Assembly (NCBI GenBank): GCA_009837285.1
Contig: VXTU01000141.1
Span: 1 to 38,822, forward strand
Source of the DNA: Chloroflexota bacterium
GTDB lineage: Bacteria > Chloroflexota > Dehalococcoidia > UBA2979
Direction of reading: 5' to 3'
Length of the DNA: 38,822 nt
How positions within the stretch are numbered: the stretch's first letter is position 1; the number at the start of each line of letters is the position of its first letter. A model generated the notes under the pieces. The model did no database searches. It worked only from the letters and a program-made list of their open reading frames with translations, and had not been told where the DNA came from. The position numbers and the translations under genes were made by a program. Positions 17,944-26,367 of the stretch are shown here, in pieces.

Positions 17944-19997
17944 GGCGCTCCCAGGGTGGCGCGGTACGCCTCGAACTGCTCGTAGAACTTCTCGAGCGTG
18001 AGGCCGAAGGCGCCCTCGAACGCTTCACCACGGCTCGTGGCTTCCGGGAGGCGGCGGTAGTAGTCGAAGATCGCGGGGTCACCGGCGTGGTTGGCCAGCC
18101 ACTCGACAGCAAGGAAGCCCAGCGCACCTCCGGGGAACGCAATCGAGTCGAAGATAGTCGCCGTCTCCAGGGGATCGGGGGATCGTCCTGCGGCCGAGAC
18201 TGCCCGGTCCCGGTAATCGATGTACGACGTTTGGTCGGTGTCGTCTGCGTACACGGCGCGTACGTACAATTGCGATCCCACGTTGAACCATCGGGGAACC
18301 GAGGTGACGTGGTGGATGGAGAGTTCATCTCGAACGCCGAGGTAGTACATGTAGTCGAAGCCTCCCGGGGCGTCGGTGCACAGATCCAGAGGGAGGTCCA
18401 CGACGCCCCAGGACGGAGCCAACCAACAATCTGTCGGCACGTACGGCCTGACCAGTTCGGTCTGAATGCTCTCGGCGTTGGGTGCGACGAACATCGTGAA
18501 TTCGGTCGTCGCCTCAAAGCGGCTGGCGAAGAACCGGCGGACCGCTTCGAATTCCTCGCGGATAGCTTCGCCATCTTGCTTCGGCACGCCGTCAAGCATG
18601 ACGAGGACGGGTTCTTCGAGATCGTCGACAAGGTGAGGGAGCGGCGGGAAGGCCTCAGCGCGATAGGCCTCGAAGGAGGCATAGAAGTCTTCAACCGCCA
18701 TGCCGAAGACGGTTGCGAACGTGCCCCGCCAGTCGGCTGTCTGGCGAAGCTGCCGCAAGTACTCGAATAACGCGGGTTCCCCGGCGATCCCGAGCAGGTG
18801 CTCGATCGCGAAGAACGCGACTCTCCTCTCTTCGGGCGACAGAGGTATGATCACGCCAGACGTCTCCACGGTCTCAAGCTCGCTCAACGCTACGGTGACG
18901 CGCCGTCCGTCCACGAGAGCGTTCGCTCGCCACCGTCTGTCCAACGGTTCGCTGGCCTCGGCATAGGCGGTCTCGGCGTAGAGCCCGGCGGCTCCCACGA
19001 GCCAGTGCGGCATTGGCACGGCGGGCAAGCTGCCGAGCCAGCGCCATGCGCTGGGGAGATGGAAGCGAAGATTCTCCGCGAACTCGGGTACCAGCGAGAA
19101 CTCCGGCCCGAACACATCTCTGCCCGACGACGTATTCGGGTACGTACACGCGAGGACGCGCTTACTCACGCGACTACTGATACTCGTGTGGCAGTAGGTA
19201 CCCATGCTGCTGAAGGCGAAGTCGAGTTCAGGGACGTAGACATTCCGGAGCAGTTCGACGTTAGGTGCGATGTACTGGAGCGGACCCGGTGTGACAATGC
19301 CGAACCGCTCGACGAAGAAGTCCTTTACGCGCTCGTACTGACCCAGGATCGCGGCGCGCGTGTCCGCTGGAACGTCTCCGAGGAAGACGACCGCGTGGTC
19401 GCTCGTGCCTGTCTGCCACCAGTTGACCGCAGCGCCCACCTCAAGCCAGAGAGCGTCGCCACGACCGAGTTCGGCGTCCCCGAATCGATATGCCGCGAAC
19501 CGCTGGGCCTTTGAATTCCACCGATAGGCCGCCGTGGCCACCCGGCTCACGGAGGTGACCCCGCCATCAGCGGCGATCGCAACCAGGTTGATTCCCGGAT
19601 GGAGACGTACTGCGAAGGCGTCCGGCCCCACGTTTCGGCTCCACTCGACCGTCGAGCCGCCGCCGATCCGGAGCCAGATCCCCATACCGCGTGAGAGGGA
19701 CGACAGCTCGTCGTACTTGTCTCGCCGCGCATGGAGGTAGGCCTGTGCCTCGGCGTCCCACGCCGAAACCTGTCGCAGCGCCGGGATCGCGTCGAAGAGA
19801 TCCGAGGTCGGCGCCTCAGGGCCGACCCAGCCAACGAGGTTCCAACCGGGATAGAGCACCGTGGTGATCGTCTCGCGCCCGTGCCCTTCATCCGCGCCGG
19901 ACGATGCGACTGCGGCGCGGGGAGACACCCCCACACCCGAGGCGAGGAGTGCTACGAGCAGGGCGAGCAGCACTCCTCGACGACTATGTATGGGCAA
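17940..19997 (-). CDS. Secreted protein with two PGWNLVGW-type modules and two degenerate peptidase-MA-like modules (copy B)
   Basis: A 685-residue paralogue of copy A with the same order: signal peptide (about 1-32), PGWNLVGW and PGINLVAI modules, then two modules with C-x14/15-C pairs and W slots (PHWLVGAAGLYAE, PRWFNVGSQLYVR). The HExxH position reads VRDELSIHH in the second module and has no trace in the first, so copy B is further from an active gluzincin than copy A. The start is TTG at 19995-19997, with AAGGAG 7 bases before it. A nearby ATG upstream is out of frame. It is the first gene of the pair and divergent from tlyA. Both copies look somewhat less GC-rich than neighbouring core genes. 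Confidence 0.72.
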   Translation of the reverse strand: MPIHSRRGVLLALLVALLASGVGVSPRAAVASSGADEGHGRETITTVLYPGWNLVGWVGPEAPTSDLFDAIPALRQVSAWDAEAQAYLHARRDKYDELSSLSRGMGIWLRIGGGSTVEWSRNVGPDAFAVRLHPGINLVAIAADGGVTSVSRVATAAYRWNSKAQRFAAYRFGDAELGRGDALWLEVGAAVNWWQTGTSDHAVVFLGDVPADTRAAILGQYERVKDFFVERFGIVTPGPLQYIAPNVELLRNVYVPELDFAFSSMGTYCHTSISSRVSKRVLACTYPNTSSGRDVFGPEFSLVPEFAENLRFHLPSAWRWLGSLPAVPMPHWLVGAAGLYAETAYAEASEPLDRRWRANALVDGRRVTVALSELETVETSGVIIPLSPEERRVAFFAIEHLLGIAGEPALFEYLRQLRQTADWRGTFATVFGMAVEDFYASFEAYRAEAFPPLPHLVDDLEEPVLVMLDGVPKQDGEAIREEFEAVRRFFASRFEATTEFTMFVAPNAESIQTELVRPYVPTDCWLAPSWGVVDLPLDLCTDAPGGFDYMYYLGVRDELSIHHVTSVPRWFNVGSQLYVRAVYADDTDQTSYIDYRDRAVSAAGRSPDPLETATIFDSIAFPGGALGFLAVEWLANHAGDPAIFDYYRRLPEATSRGEAFEGAFGLTLEKFYEQFEAYRATLGAP
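17956..18125 (-). repeat. Direct repeat, 3' end of copy B (matches 15875-16044)
   Basis: Partner of the repeat at the 3' end of copy A, aligned without gaps. The near identity here contrasts with the diverged middle of the two genes. Confidence 0.75.
19750..19872 (-). repeat. Direct repeat, 5' end of copy B (matches 17681-17803)
   Basis: Partner of the repeat at the 5' end of copy A, encoding the first PGWNLVGW module. Confidence 0.7.
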
Positions 19998-20115
19998 CGT
20001 GCTGCTCCTTCATGCAAAGACAGCAATCGGGTTCACAGGATGATACGCACCTCAGCCGTGAATAGTTCCACCTGCACGGAGAGCGCGGTCGGAAGCGGCT
20101 GGGACGGTTGCGCGC

Positions 20116-20121
20116 TATCCT
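20116..20121 (+). promoter_or_regulatory. Candidate -10 box (TATCCT) upstream of tlyA
   Basis: TATCCT ends 9 bases before the tlyA ATG and no Shine-Dalgarno lies between, so a leaderless or nearly leaderless transcript is likely. The same hexamer precedes the GNAT gene. No -35 was recognised. Confidence 0.4.
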
Positions 20122-20130
20122 CGAATCCAG

Positions 20131-20895
20131 ATGACCATCACCCCCGCCCGACGCACGCGCGCTCGCCCGCGTCTTGACGTAACACTCGTCGAGCGCGGCC
20201 TCGCGCCGTCTCGCGAGCGTGCGCGAGCGCTCGTGCTCGCACGCGACGTGCGTGTCGACGGCGAAGTGGCCACGCGGCCCGCGCAGCCGGTGACGGCGGA
20301 CGCAGCCATCGAGGTGCGCGAGCCGCCGCCGTACGTGAGCCGGGGCGGCGAGAAGCTCGCGCACGCCCTCGACAGCACCAGGCTCGACGTGCGCGGCCTA
20401 CGCTGCCTCGACGTCGGCGCGTCGACCGGGGGGTTCACCGACTGCCTGCTCCAGCGCGGAGCGCGTGAGGTCGTGGCCGTCGACGTCGGCTATGGGCAGC
20501 TGGCGCAGCAGCTCCGCGACGACCCGCGCGTCGAGGTGCGCGAGCGCACGAACGCCCGCACCCTTGAGCCGCTCGACCCGTTGGCCGACCTCGCGGTCGT
20601 CGACGTGTCGTTCATCTCGCTCACGCTCGTGCTCCCGGCCGTGCTCGACTCGCTGCGACCGGGCGCCGACGTACTGGCGCTGGTGAAGCCGCAGTTCGAG
20701 GCGGAGCGCGCCGACGTGCAGCGCGGTGGCGTGGTGCACGACGCCGAGGTGCATGCCCGCGTCGTTGGGCGTGTGGCGTTGTGGGCCATCGAGCGAGGCG
20801 TGCGGGTGCGCGGGGTCGTGCGGTCACCGCTGCGGGGCCCCGCGGGGAACCGTGAGTTCTTCGTGTGGCTGCGGGCGCCGGAGGGCTCCTCGTGA
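20131..20895 (+). CDS. tlyA: TlyA-family rRNA 2'-O-methyltransferase (S4 plus FtsJ domains)
   Basis: A 254-residue protein with an N-terminal S4 RNA-binding domain (about 14-70; LDVTLVERGLAPSRERARAL), then an FtsJ/RrmJ-type SAM-binding domain. The linker RGGEKLAHAL and the SAM motif LDVGASTGGFTDCLLQ are diagnostic; VDVSFISL and LVKPQFEA follow. Family members methylate ribose 2'-OH groups of ribosomal RNA, the basis of capreomycin sensitivity in mycobacteria, and some are annotated as hemolysins. The ATG lacks a Shine-Dalgarno. The stop overlaps the nadK GTG by four bases. In many bacteria recN follows nadK, but it is absent here. Confidence 0.93.
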   Translation: MTITPARRTRARPRLDVTLVERGLAPSRERARALVLARDVRVDGEVATRPAQPVTADAAIEVREPPPYVSRGGEKLAHALDSTRLDVRGLRCLDVGASTGGFTDCLLQRGAREVVAVDVGYGQLAQQLRDDPRVEVRERTNARTLEPLDPLADLAVVDVSFISLTLVLPAVLDSLRPGADVLALVKPQFEAERADVQRGGVVHDAEVHARVVGRVALWAIERGVRVRGVVRSPLRGPAGNREFFVWLRAPEGSS

Positions 20896-21803
20896 CCGCC
20901 GGGAACGGCGTGGGCGCGATCGAGCGGTGCGGGGTGTGCTACCACCCCGACGTGGCCGGCGCGGCCGAGCTTGCGAAGCGGCTGTGCGACCAGGCCGCCG
21001 AGACCGGCTGCGACGTGTGGATGGCCGCGCTCGAGCGCGACGGCGCCGCGCCGCCCGACGACGGCCCCGTCGCCACCCAGCTTCCCGGCACCGACCTGCT
21101 CGTGTGCGTCGGCGGAGACGGCACCGTGCTGCAGGCGTCCGGCCTGGCCGCCGAGCACGGCATCCCCGTCTTCGGCGTGCGCATGGGTCGCCTCGGCTTC
21201 CTCGCCGAGGCCACCGAGGGCGAGGCCGAGGCCGCCCTCGCGCTCATCCTGCTGGGCCAGGGACGCATCGAGGAGCGCGCGATGGCGCAGGCCTCGGTCA
21301 TCGACGAACACGGCGAGGGCGAGGCGATGCACGCCCTCAACGACGTCGTCATCGGCCGCAACCGGCTCGGCCGTACGGTGACGGTGGGGCTGAGCGTCGA
21401 CGGCGTGCTCCTGGCCGAGTACCGCGCGGATGCCGTCGTGGTCGCCACCGCGACGGGCTCGACGGGGTACACGCTCGCGATCAGCGGGCCGATCCTGTAC
21501 CCGACGTCGAGCGAGCTCATCGTCGGCGCGGTCGCGCCGCACCTGTCGTACGGCAACGCGCTCGTCGTGCGCGGCGAGACGGATGTGCGGCTGCAGATGG
21601 CGCGCGGCTACGAGGCGCTGATGACGGTGGACGGTCACCACGAGCACCCCGTGCCGTCGGGCACGGTCGTGCGCGTCACGCGCTCACCGCGTGTCGCGCG
21701 GTTCATCCGGCTGGGCGGGGAGCAGCAGTTCTACGCCAACCTCGCGCTGCGCATGGGCTGGCTCCGCATCGACCACCAGCTCACCACCGACGACACCGAG
21801 TAG
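20892..21803 (+). CDS. nadK: NAD kinase
   Basis: NAD kinase phosphorylates NAD to NADP in the cytoplasm. The 303-residue protein has the GGDGT motif at 74-78, the NDVVIGR segment, and ATGSTGYTLAISGPI, which forms the substrate site. Length is typical. I use the GTG at 20892 because it overlaps the tlyA stop (GTGA) and has GGAGGG about 6 bases upstream. A slightly longer reading frame exists but begins inside tlyA. It is coupled to tlyA and ends 54 bases before the GNAT gene. Confidence 0.95.
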   Translation: MTAGNGVGAIERCGVCYHPDVAGAAELAKRLCDQAAETGCDVWMAALERDGAAPPDDGPVATQLPGTDLLVCVGGDGTVLQASGLAAEHGIPVFGVRMGRLGFLAEATEGEAEAALALILLGQGRIEERAMAQASVIDEHGEGEAMHALNDVVIGRNRLGRTVTVGLSVDGVLLAEYRADAVVVATATGSTGYTLAISGPILYPTSSELIVGAVAPHLSYGNALVVRGETDVRLQMARGYEALMTVDGHHEHPVPSGTVVRVTRSPRVARFIRLGGEQQFYANLALRMGWLRIDHQLTTDDTE

Positions 21804-21845
21804 CGCCCATCGCGCCGGGGTGATGCCTGTCGAGCGCGGTGGTTC

Positions 21846-21851
21846 TATCCT
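21846..21851 (+). promoter_or_regulatory. Candidate -10 box (TATCCT) for leaderless GNAT gene
   Basis: TATCCT ends 6 bases before the ATG at 21858, a spacing that places transcription start at the ATG. There is no ribosome-binding site in the interval. Confidence 0.42.
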
Positions 21852-21857
21852 GTGTGT

Positions 21858-22394
21858 ATGGCTGTGGAGATCGAGTACCCCTCGCCGCTGACCGAAGGCG
21901 TGGTCGTGGACCGCGCGCGGGTGGGTGATGTCGATGGCATCACGGACCTCGTGAACTTCTGGGCGGCGCGCGGCGACATGTTGCCGCGCACCAAGGGCGA
22001 GACGTACGAGAACCTGCGCGACTTCTTCGTGATCCGCGAAGGCGGCGAGGTCGTTGCGTGTGGCGCGCTGCACATCGTGTGGGCGGACATCGCCGAGCTT
22101 AAGTCGCTCGCTGTCTCCGAGGACTGCCAGGGGCGTGGGTACGGCCAGCACCTCGTGCGCGCGTGCGTCGAGGAGGCGAGCCGGATGGGCCTCGACCGCG
22201 TCTTCGCGCTGACCTACAAGCCGGAGTTCTTCGAGCGGTTCGGCTTCATCCAGGCGGACGTGATGGCGCTGCCGCGCAAGGTGTGGAACGAGTGCTACCG
22301 CTGCCCGAAGTTCCCTGGCTGCAACGAGATCGCGATCACGCTCGACCTCACCGGCCGCACGGCCGAGCCCGTGGCCGCCGCAGCCGCGCTGTGA
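21858..22394 (+). CDS. GNAT N-acetyltransferase, short N-acetylglutamate-synthase-like
   Basis: A 178-residue GNAT protein. The acetyl-CoA loop is EDCQGRGYGQHLV. The N-terminus (VVVDRARVGDVDGITDLVNF), the GDMLPRTKGETYENLRDFFV segment and the closing ERFGF...KVWNECYRCPKFPGCNE motif with its three Cys match stand-alone acetyltransferases often annotated as N-acetylglutamate synthase (COG1246), the first step of arginine synthesis. No other arginine gene is nearby, so the substrate is uncertain and I give no symbol. The ATG at 21858 is chosen over the GTG two codons earlier because of the -10 box spacing. The stop overlaps the Nudix gene start (GTGA). Confidence 0.85.
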   Translation: MAVEIEYPSPLTEGVVVDRARVGDVDGITDLVNFWAARGDMLPRTKGETYENLRDFFVIREGGEVVACGALHIVWADIAELKSLAVSEDCQGRGYGQHLVRACVEEASRMGLDRVFALTYKPEFFERFGFIQADVMALPRKVWNECYRCPKFPGCNEIAITLDLTGRTAEPVAAAAAL

Positions 22395-22945
22395 CGTCCG
22401 AGGCCGAGCTCCCCGAAGTCCTCAGCTCTGAACGCGTCTACGAAGGCCACGTCTTCGACATTGACCACGACGCGATCCGCTTCCCCGATGGCGTCGAGGC
22501 GATGCGCGCGACCGTGCGGCACCCCGGCGCGGTCGCCCTCGTCGTCATCAACGGCGACGGGCGCTGGCTGCTCGTCGAGCAGTACCGCCACCCGGCGGGC
22601 AGGCGGCTGCTCGAGATCCCGGCGGGCACGCGCGAGCCGGGCGAGGCGCCCGACGTGACCGCGCACCGCGAGCTGCGCGAGGAGACGGGCTACGACGCGG
22701 ACTCGCTCGTGCGCATCGGCGGGGCGTGGATGGCGCCCGGGTTCACCTCGGAGTACATCGACTTCTACCTCGCGACGGGCCTGCGCGAGTCGCCGCTCTC
22801 GACCGGCGACGAGGAGGACCTGTCGGCCCCGATCCCGTACACGCGCGAGGCGATTGAGGCCGCCGTCGCAGCGGGCGAGATCGAGGACGCGAAGACCCTC
22901 GTGGCGCTGCAGTTGTACGCGCTCAGTGAGCGGATGCAGGGGTGA
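22391..22945 (+). CDS. Nudix hydrolase, ADP-ribose pyrophosphatase type
   Basis: A 184-residue Nudix protein. The Nudix box is complete: GTREPGE, seven residues, then RELREETGY (G-x5-E-x7-RE-x2-EE-x-G). The upstream strand WLLVEQYRHPAGRRLLEIPAG and the GFTSEYIDFYLATGL segment are typical of ADP-ribose pyrophosphatases (NudF/YffH group), which split ADP-ribose into AMP and ribose 5-phosphate. The GTG at 22391 overlaps the GNAT stop, so the two are coupled. With nadK just upstream, two nicotinamide-nucleotide-related enzymes lie close together, although they belong to separate transcription units. Confidence 0.9.
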   Translation: MTSEAELPEVLSSERVYEGHVFDIDHDAIRFPDGVEAMRATVRHPGAVALVVINGDGRWLLVEQYRHPAGRRLLEIPAGTREPGEAPDVTAHRELREETGYDADSLVRIGGAWMAPGFTSEYIDFYLATGLRESPLSTGDEEDLSAPIPYTREAIEAAVAAGEIEDAKTLVALQLYALSERMQG

Positions 22946-22968
22946 GTCGCTCGTCGCACCGTGTGCGC

Positions 22969-22997
22969 TTGACCATGACCGCACCCCCGGCAATAGT
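22969..22997 (+). promoter_or_regulatory. Promoter of the frdABCD operon
   Basis: TTGACC (22969-22974), a 17-base spacer and AATAGT (22992-22997) make the best -35/-10 pair in the window. Transcription would start near 23004, giving a leader of about 50 bases ahead of frdA. Confidence 0.6.
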
Positions 22998-23053
22998 CAG
23001 CGTCGCCACGGGCCGCGAGGCGCCCGGGCGGAGTGCGGCGTAAAGGGGCAGCC

Positions 23054-24814
23054 GTGGCAGACGACCTGCAACACGACATCCTCATCGTCGGCGGCGGCGG
23101 CGCGGGTCTCCGCGCCGTGATCGCGGCCGCCGAGGCGCACCCCGACCTCGACATCGCGATGGTCTCCAAGGTCTACCCGATGCGCAGCCACACGGTCTCC
23201 GCCGAGGGCGGCGCTGCGGCTGTGATCAAGGACAACGACAGCCTGGACGAGCACATCCACGACACCATCAGCGGCGCCGACTGGCTCGCCGACCAGGACG
23301 CCGTCGAGCTGTTCGTGAACGAGGCCCCTCGCGAGATGATCCAGCTCGAGCACTGGGGCTGCCCGTGGAGCCGCGAGGAGGATGGCAGCGTCGCCGTCCG
23401 GCCCTTCGGCGGGATGCGTATCCGCCGCACGTGGTACGCGGCCGACAAGACCGGGTTCCACATGCTCCACGCGCTGTTCCAGACCTCGCTCAAGTACACC
23501 GCCGTCAAGCGCTACGACGAGTGGTTCGCGACGCGCCTGCTCGTCGAGGACGGGCGCTGCCAGGGCGTCATCGCGATCGAGATGCGGACCGGCGAGGTCC
23601 ACGCGATCCGGGCCCGCTCGGTGATCATGTGCACCGGCGGCGGGGGCCGCGTGTTCCCGTTTACCACCAACGCCGCGATCAAGACCGGCGATGGCATGGC
23701 GATGGCCTACCGCGCCGGCGTCGCGCTCAAGGACATGGAGTTCGTCCAGTACCACCCCACCGGCCTGCCCGGCACCGGCATCCTCATCACCGAGGCGGCC
23801 CGCGGCGAGGGCGGCATCCTGGTCAACACCGAAGGCCGGCGCTACCTTGAGGACTACAACCTCGGTGAGCCGGTCCCCATCGACGACCCGCGCCACCCGC
23901 AGCTTCGCACGATGGAGCTGGGCCCGCGCGACAAGCTGTCGCAGGCGTTCATGAAGGAGCAGGACGCCGGCCGCGTCTACTCGGGCGAGTACGGCACGTA
24001 CACCCACCTCGACGTGCGGCACCTCGGCGAACAGCTGATCATGGAGCGCATCCCGTTCGTGCGGGAGCTGGCGAAGAACTACGCCGGCATCGACCCGGTC
24101 CACGAGCCGATCCCGGTGCGCCCCGTCGTCCACTACATGATGGGCGGCATCCACACCAACACGAACGGCGAGACGAGCCTGCCGGGGCTGTTTGCCGCCG
24201 GCGAGTGCGCCTGCGTCAGCATCAACGGCGCGAACCGCCTCGGCTCCAACTCGCTGACCGAGTTGCTTGTGTTCGGCCGTCGCGCCGGGCTCTCCGCCGC
24301 CGAGTTCGCGCGCGAGCACCCCGACCTCGACGCCGATGCGCTCGAAGCGCAGCGCGCCGACGAGGAGGCCTCGATCGCCGCGCGCTTCCGCACGCCGCGC
24401 GACGGCGGCGAGCGCCTCGCCACCATCCGCCGCGAGCTCAACTCGACGATGGAGGAGGGCGCGGGCGTCTATCGCGAGGAGTCCGGCATCCGGGCCACCA
24501 CCGAGAAGGTCGCCGAGCTCAAGGAGCGCTACGAGAACGTCGCCATCGACGACCACAGCAAGAGCTTCAACACCGAGCTCACCACCGCGATCGAGCTCGG
24601 CTTCCTCCTCGACGTCGGCGAGGCGGTCGCGCACTCGGCGCTCGAGCGCACCGAGTCGCGCGGCTCGCACCAGCGCACGGACTACCCGGACCGCGACGAC
24701 GACGGGTTCCTGAAGCACTCGCTCGCGTTCCGCACGGACGGCGCGCCGCGCATCGAGTACGCCGGCGTGACGATCACCAACTGGCCGCCGGCCGAGCGGA
24801 CGTACGGGAACTAG
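23054..24814 (+). CDS. frdA: Fumarate reductase / succinate dehydrogenase flavoprotein subunit
   Basis: The 586-residue FAD subunit interconverts succinate and fumarate. It has the dinucleotide fold [10 protein letters not shown], the His that binds FAD covalently (H46 in [11 protein letters not shown]), and the active-site stretches [23 protein letters not shown] (in part) and [15 protein letters not shown]. The segments [31 protein letters not shown] and [14 protein letters not shown] are, from memory, very close to E. coli FrdA rather than SdhA. Direction in the cell is not fixed by sequence. With FumC and MDH nearby it may run as succinate dehydrogenase. The GTG at 23054 has AAAGGGG about 5 bases upstream. 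It heads frdABCD. Confidence 0.95.
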   Translation: MADDLQHDILIVGGGGAGLRAVIAAAEAHPDLDIAMVSKVYPMRSHTVSAEGGAAAVIKDNDSLDEHIHDTISGADWLADQDAVELFVNEAPREMIQLEHWGCPWSREEDGSVAVRPFGGMRIRRTWYAADKTGFHMLHALFQTSLKYTAVKRYDEWFATRLLVEDGRCQGVIAIEMRTGEVHAIRARSVIMCTGGGGRVFPFTTNAAIKTGDGMAMAYRAGVALKDMEFVQYHPTGLPGTGILITEAARGEGGILVNTEGRRYLEDYNLGEPVPIDDPRHPQLRTMELGPRDKLSQAFMKEQDAGRVYSGEYGTYTHLDVRHLGEQLIMERIPFVRELAKNYAGIDPVHEPIPVRPVVHYMMGGIHTNTNGETSLPGLFAAGECACVSINGANRLGSNSLTELLVFGRRAGLSAAEFAREHPDLDADALEAQRADEEASIAARFRTPRDGGERLATIRRELNSTMEEGAGVYREESGIRATTEKVAELKERYENVAIDDHSKSFNTELTTAIELGFLLDVGEAVAHSALERTESRGSHQRTDYPDRDDDGFLKHSLAFRTDGAPRIEYAGVTITNWPPAERTYGN

Positions 24815-24828
24815 CGACGGGAGGCCTC

Positions 24829-25602
24829 GTGACCACCGAGACGATGACCGACCAGCGCACAGTGACGCTCGAGGTGTTCCGCTACCACCCCGACACGGAC
24901 TCGGAGCCTTCGTTCCAGAGCTACGAGGTGCCGTACCGTGAGGAGTGGGTGGTCCTCGACGCGCTGAACTGGCTCAAGGACGAGGTCGACGGCACGCTGA
25001 GCTACCGCTGGTCGTGCCGCATGGGGGTGTGCGGCAGCTGCGGGACCATGGTCAACGGCTACCCGCGCCTGACCTGCAACGCGTTCCTCCGCGAGTTCCT
25101 CCCCGGGCCGATCCGCGTCGAGCCGCTGCGCGGCTTCCCCGTCGAGCGCGACATGGTGACGGTCCTCGACGACTTCATGGAGAAGCTCACCGACGTCAAG
25201 CCCTACATCATCCGCGAGGAGGAGCAGTCGCTCGACGAGGGCGAGTACCGCCAGTCGCCGTCGCAGCTCGCGGACTACAAGCAGTTCAGCATGTGCATCA
25301 ACTGCACGCTCTGCTACGCGGCCTGCCCCGTCTACGAGCACGAGGACGACTTCCTCGGCCCGGCCGTGCTGGCGCTGGCGCAGCGTTACAACCTCGACTC
25401 GCGCGACCAGGGCAACGAGCAGCGACAGCAGCTCATCTGGGCCGACGAGGGCATCTGGGACTGCACGTTCGTCGGCGAGTGCAGCGAGGTCTGCCCGAAG
25501 GACGTCGACCCGGCGGCCGCGATCCAGCAGGCCAAGGTCGACGCGACGAACAACTTCTTCATCTCGTTCCTGCCGTTCACGCCCCCGGGGATGGGTCGCT
25601 AG
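24829..25602 (+). CDS. frdB: Fumarate reductase / succinate dehydrogenase iron-sulfur subunit
   Basis: The 257-residue electron-transfer subunit carries three clusters. [2Fe-2S] is in CRMGVCGSCG...C (C63, C68, C71, C83), [4Fe-4S] in CINCTLCYAACPVY, and [3Fe-4S] in the region starting CTFVGECSEVCPKD. It passes electrons between the FrdA flavin and the quinone site at the membrane subunits. The GTG start has GGGAGG about 5 bases upstream and lies 14 bases after frdA. Confidence 0.95.
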   Translation: MTTETMTDQRTVTLEVFRYHPDTDSEPSFQSYEVPYREEWVVLDALNWLKDEVDGTLSYRWSCRMGVCGSCGTMVNGYPRLTCNAFLREFLPGPIRVEPLRGFPVERDMVTVLDDFMEKLTDVKPYIIREEEQSLDEGEYRQSPSQLADYKQFSMCINCTLCYAACPVYEHEDDFLGPAVLALAQRYNLDSRDQGNEQRQQLIWADEGIWDCTFVGECSEVCPKDVDPAAAIQQAKVDATNNFFISFLPFTPPGMGR

Positions 25603-25604
25603 CT

Positions 25605-25994
25605 ATGCCCGGGCCGCTCCCGCGAGCCAAGTCGAACGTGTGGTGGAACCGCGGCTGGCCGTACCGCGTCTTCCTGCTGCGCGAGCTGTCGGCAGTTGCC
25701 GTCGCGGTCTACATCGTGCTGCTGCTCGTGCTCGTCTCGCAGGTGCGGGAGGGCCGGGGCGCGTTCAACGACCACCTCGACCTGTTGGAGAGCCCGCTGT
25801 TCTGGATCATCCACGCGGTGATCCTCGGCTTCGCACAGCTGCACACCTCGACGTGGTTCCGCGCGGTGCCGAAGAGCATGCGCGTGAAGCTGGGCGGACG
25901 AGTGGTGCCCCCGGAGGCGATGATATTCGGGATGTACGCCCTGTGGGTCGGCGCGTCACTCGTGGTGCTCGCGGCCTTCCTGGTCGAGTGGTAG
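25605..25994 (+). CDS. frdC: Fumarate reductase membrane anchor subunit C
   Basis: A 129-residue three-helix protein. YRVFLLRELSAVAVAVY and QLHTSTWFRAVPKSM correspond well to the E. coli FrdC segments around the quinone-site Glu and the LHTKTWF motif. The Glu is kept here (E27). It anchors FrdAB and forms the menaquinone site with FrdD. In this type (type D) the membrane part carries no heme. The ATG comes 2 bases after the frdB stop, and no separate Shine-Dalgarno is evident. Confidence 0.88.
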   Translation: MPGPLPRAKSNVWWNRGWPYRVFLLRELSAVAVAVYIVLLLVLVSQVREGRGAFNDHLDLLESPLFWIIHAVILGFAQLHTSTWFRAVPKSMRVKLGGRVVPPEAMIFGMYALWVGASLVVLAAFLVEW

Positions 25995-26003
25995 GGGGCT
26001 GTC

Positions 26004-26333
26004 GTGCGACCCTCGAATGAGCCGTTCTGGTGGGCGATGTTCGGCGCGGGCGGCATGATCACGGCGCTACTGCTGCCGGTCCTGATCATCCTCACGGGCT
26101 TCGTCGTCCCCGCCGGCGGCGTCGACTTCAACCAACTCGACACCCTGTTCAACAACCCGCTCGTGCGGCTCATCATCCTCGGCGTGGCGTTCCTGTCGTT
26201 CTTCCACGCGGCGCACCGCATCCGGCACACGCTCAAGGACCTCGGCCTGCGCTCCGTCGCGACGCCCCTCGCGGTGCTCTGCTACGCTGCCGCCCTTGCC
26301 GGGACGATCTGGGCCGCGCTGGTGGTGCTGTAG
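26004..26333 (+). CDS. frdD: Fumarate reductase membrane anchor subunit D
   Basis: A 109-residue three-helix protein. The start NEPFWWAMFGAGGM matches the E. coli FrdD opening (EPVFWGLFGAGGM, from memory). FFHAAHRIRHTLKDLGL matches the second-helix end, where FrdD has a HRMHHAMHDL segment. Together with FrdC it completes a four-subunit quinol:fumarate reductase. The GTG start is 9 bases after the frdC stop. A small membrane-protein gene follows 34 bases later. Confidence 0.88.
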   Translation: MRPSNEPFWWAMFGAGGMITALLLPVLIILTGFVVPAGGVDFNQLDTLFNNPLVRLIILGVAFLSFFHAAHRIRHTLKDLGLRSVATPLAVLCYAAALAGTIWAALVVL

Positions 26334-26367
26334 CCCCCGCCGCCGTCCGAGGACAGCGAGGGACTCC

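Noticed and set aside
15859-19997. Annotating the two secreted proteins as active metalloproteases
   Set aside because: No HExxH is present in any of the four modules, so activity is not supported.
22975-23043. Possible 22-codon leader peptide upstream of frdA (starts MTAPPAIV)
   Set aside because: Its ATG lies inside the spacer of the predicted -35/-10 pair, so it would not be on the mRNA.
22997-24718. Long minus-strand open frame opposite frdA
   Set aside because: Composition is typical of high-GC antisense frames, while frdA on the other strand has complete catalytic motifs.
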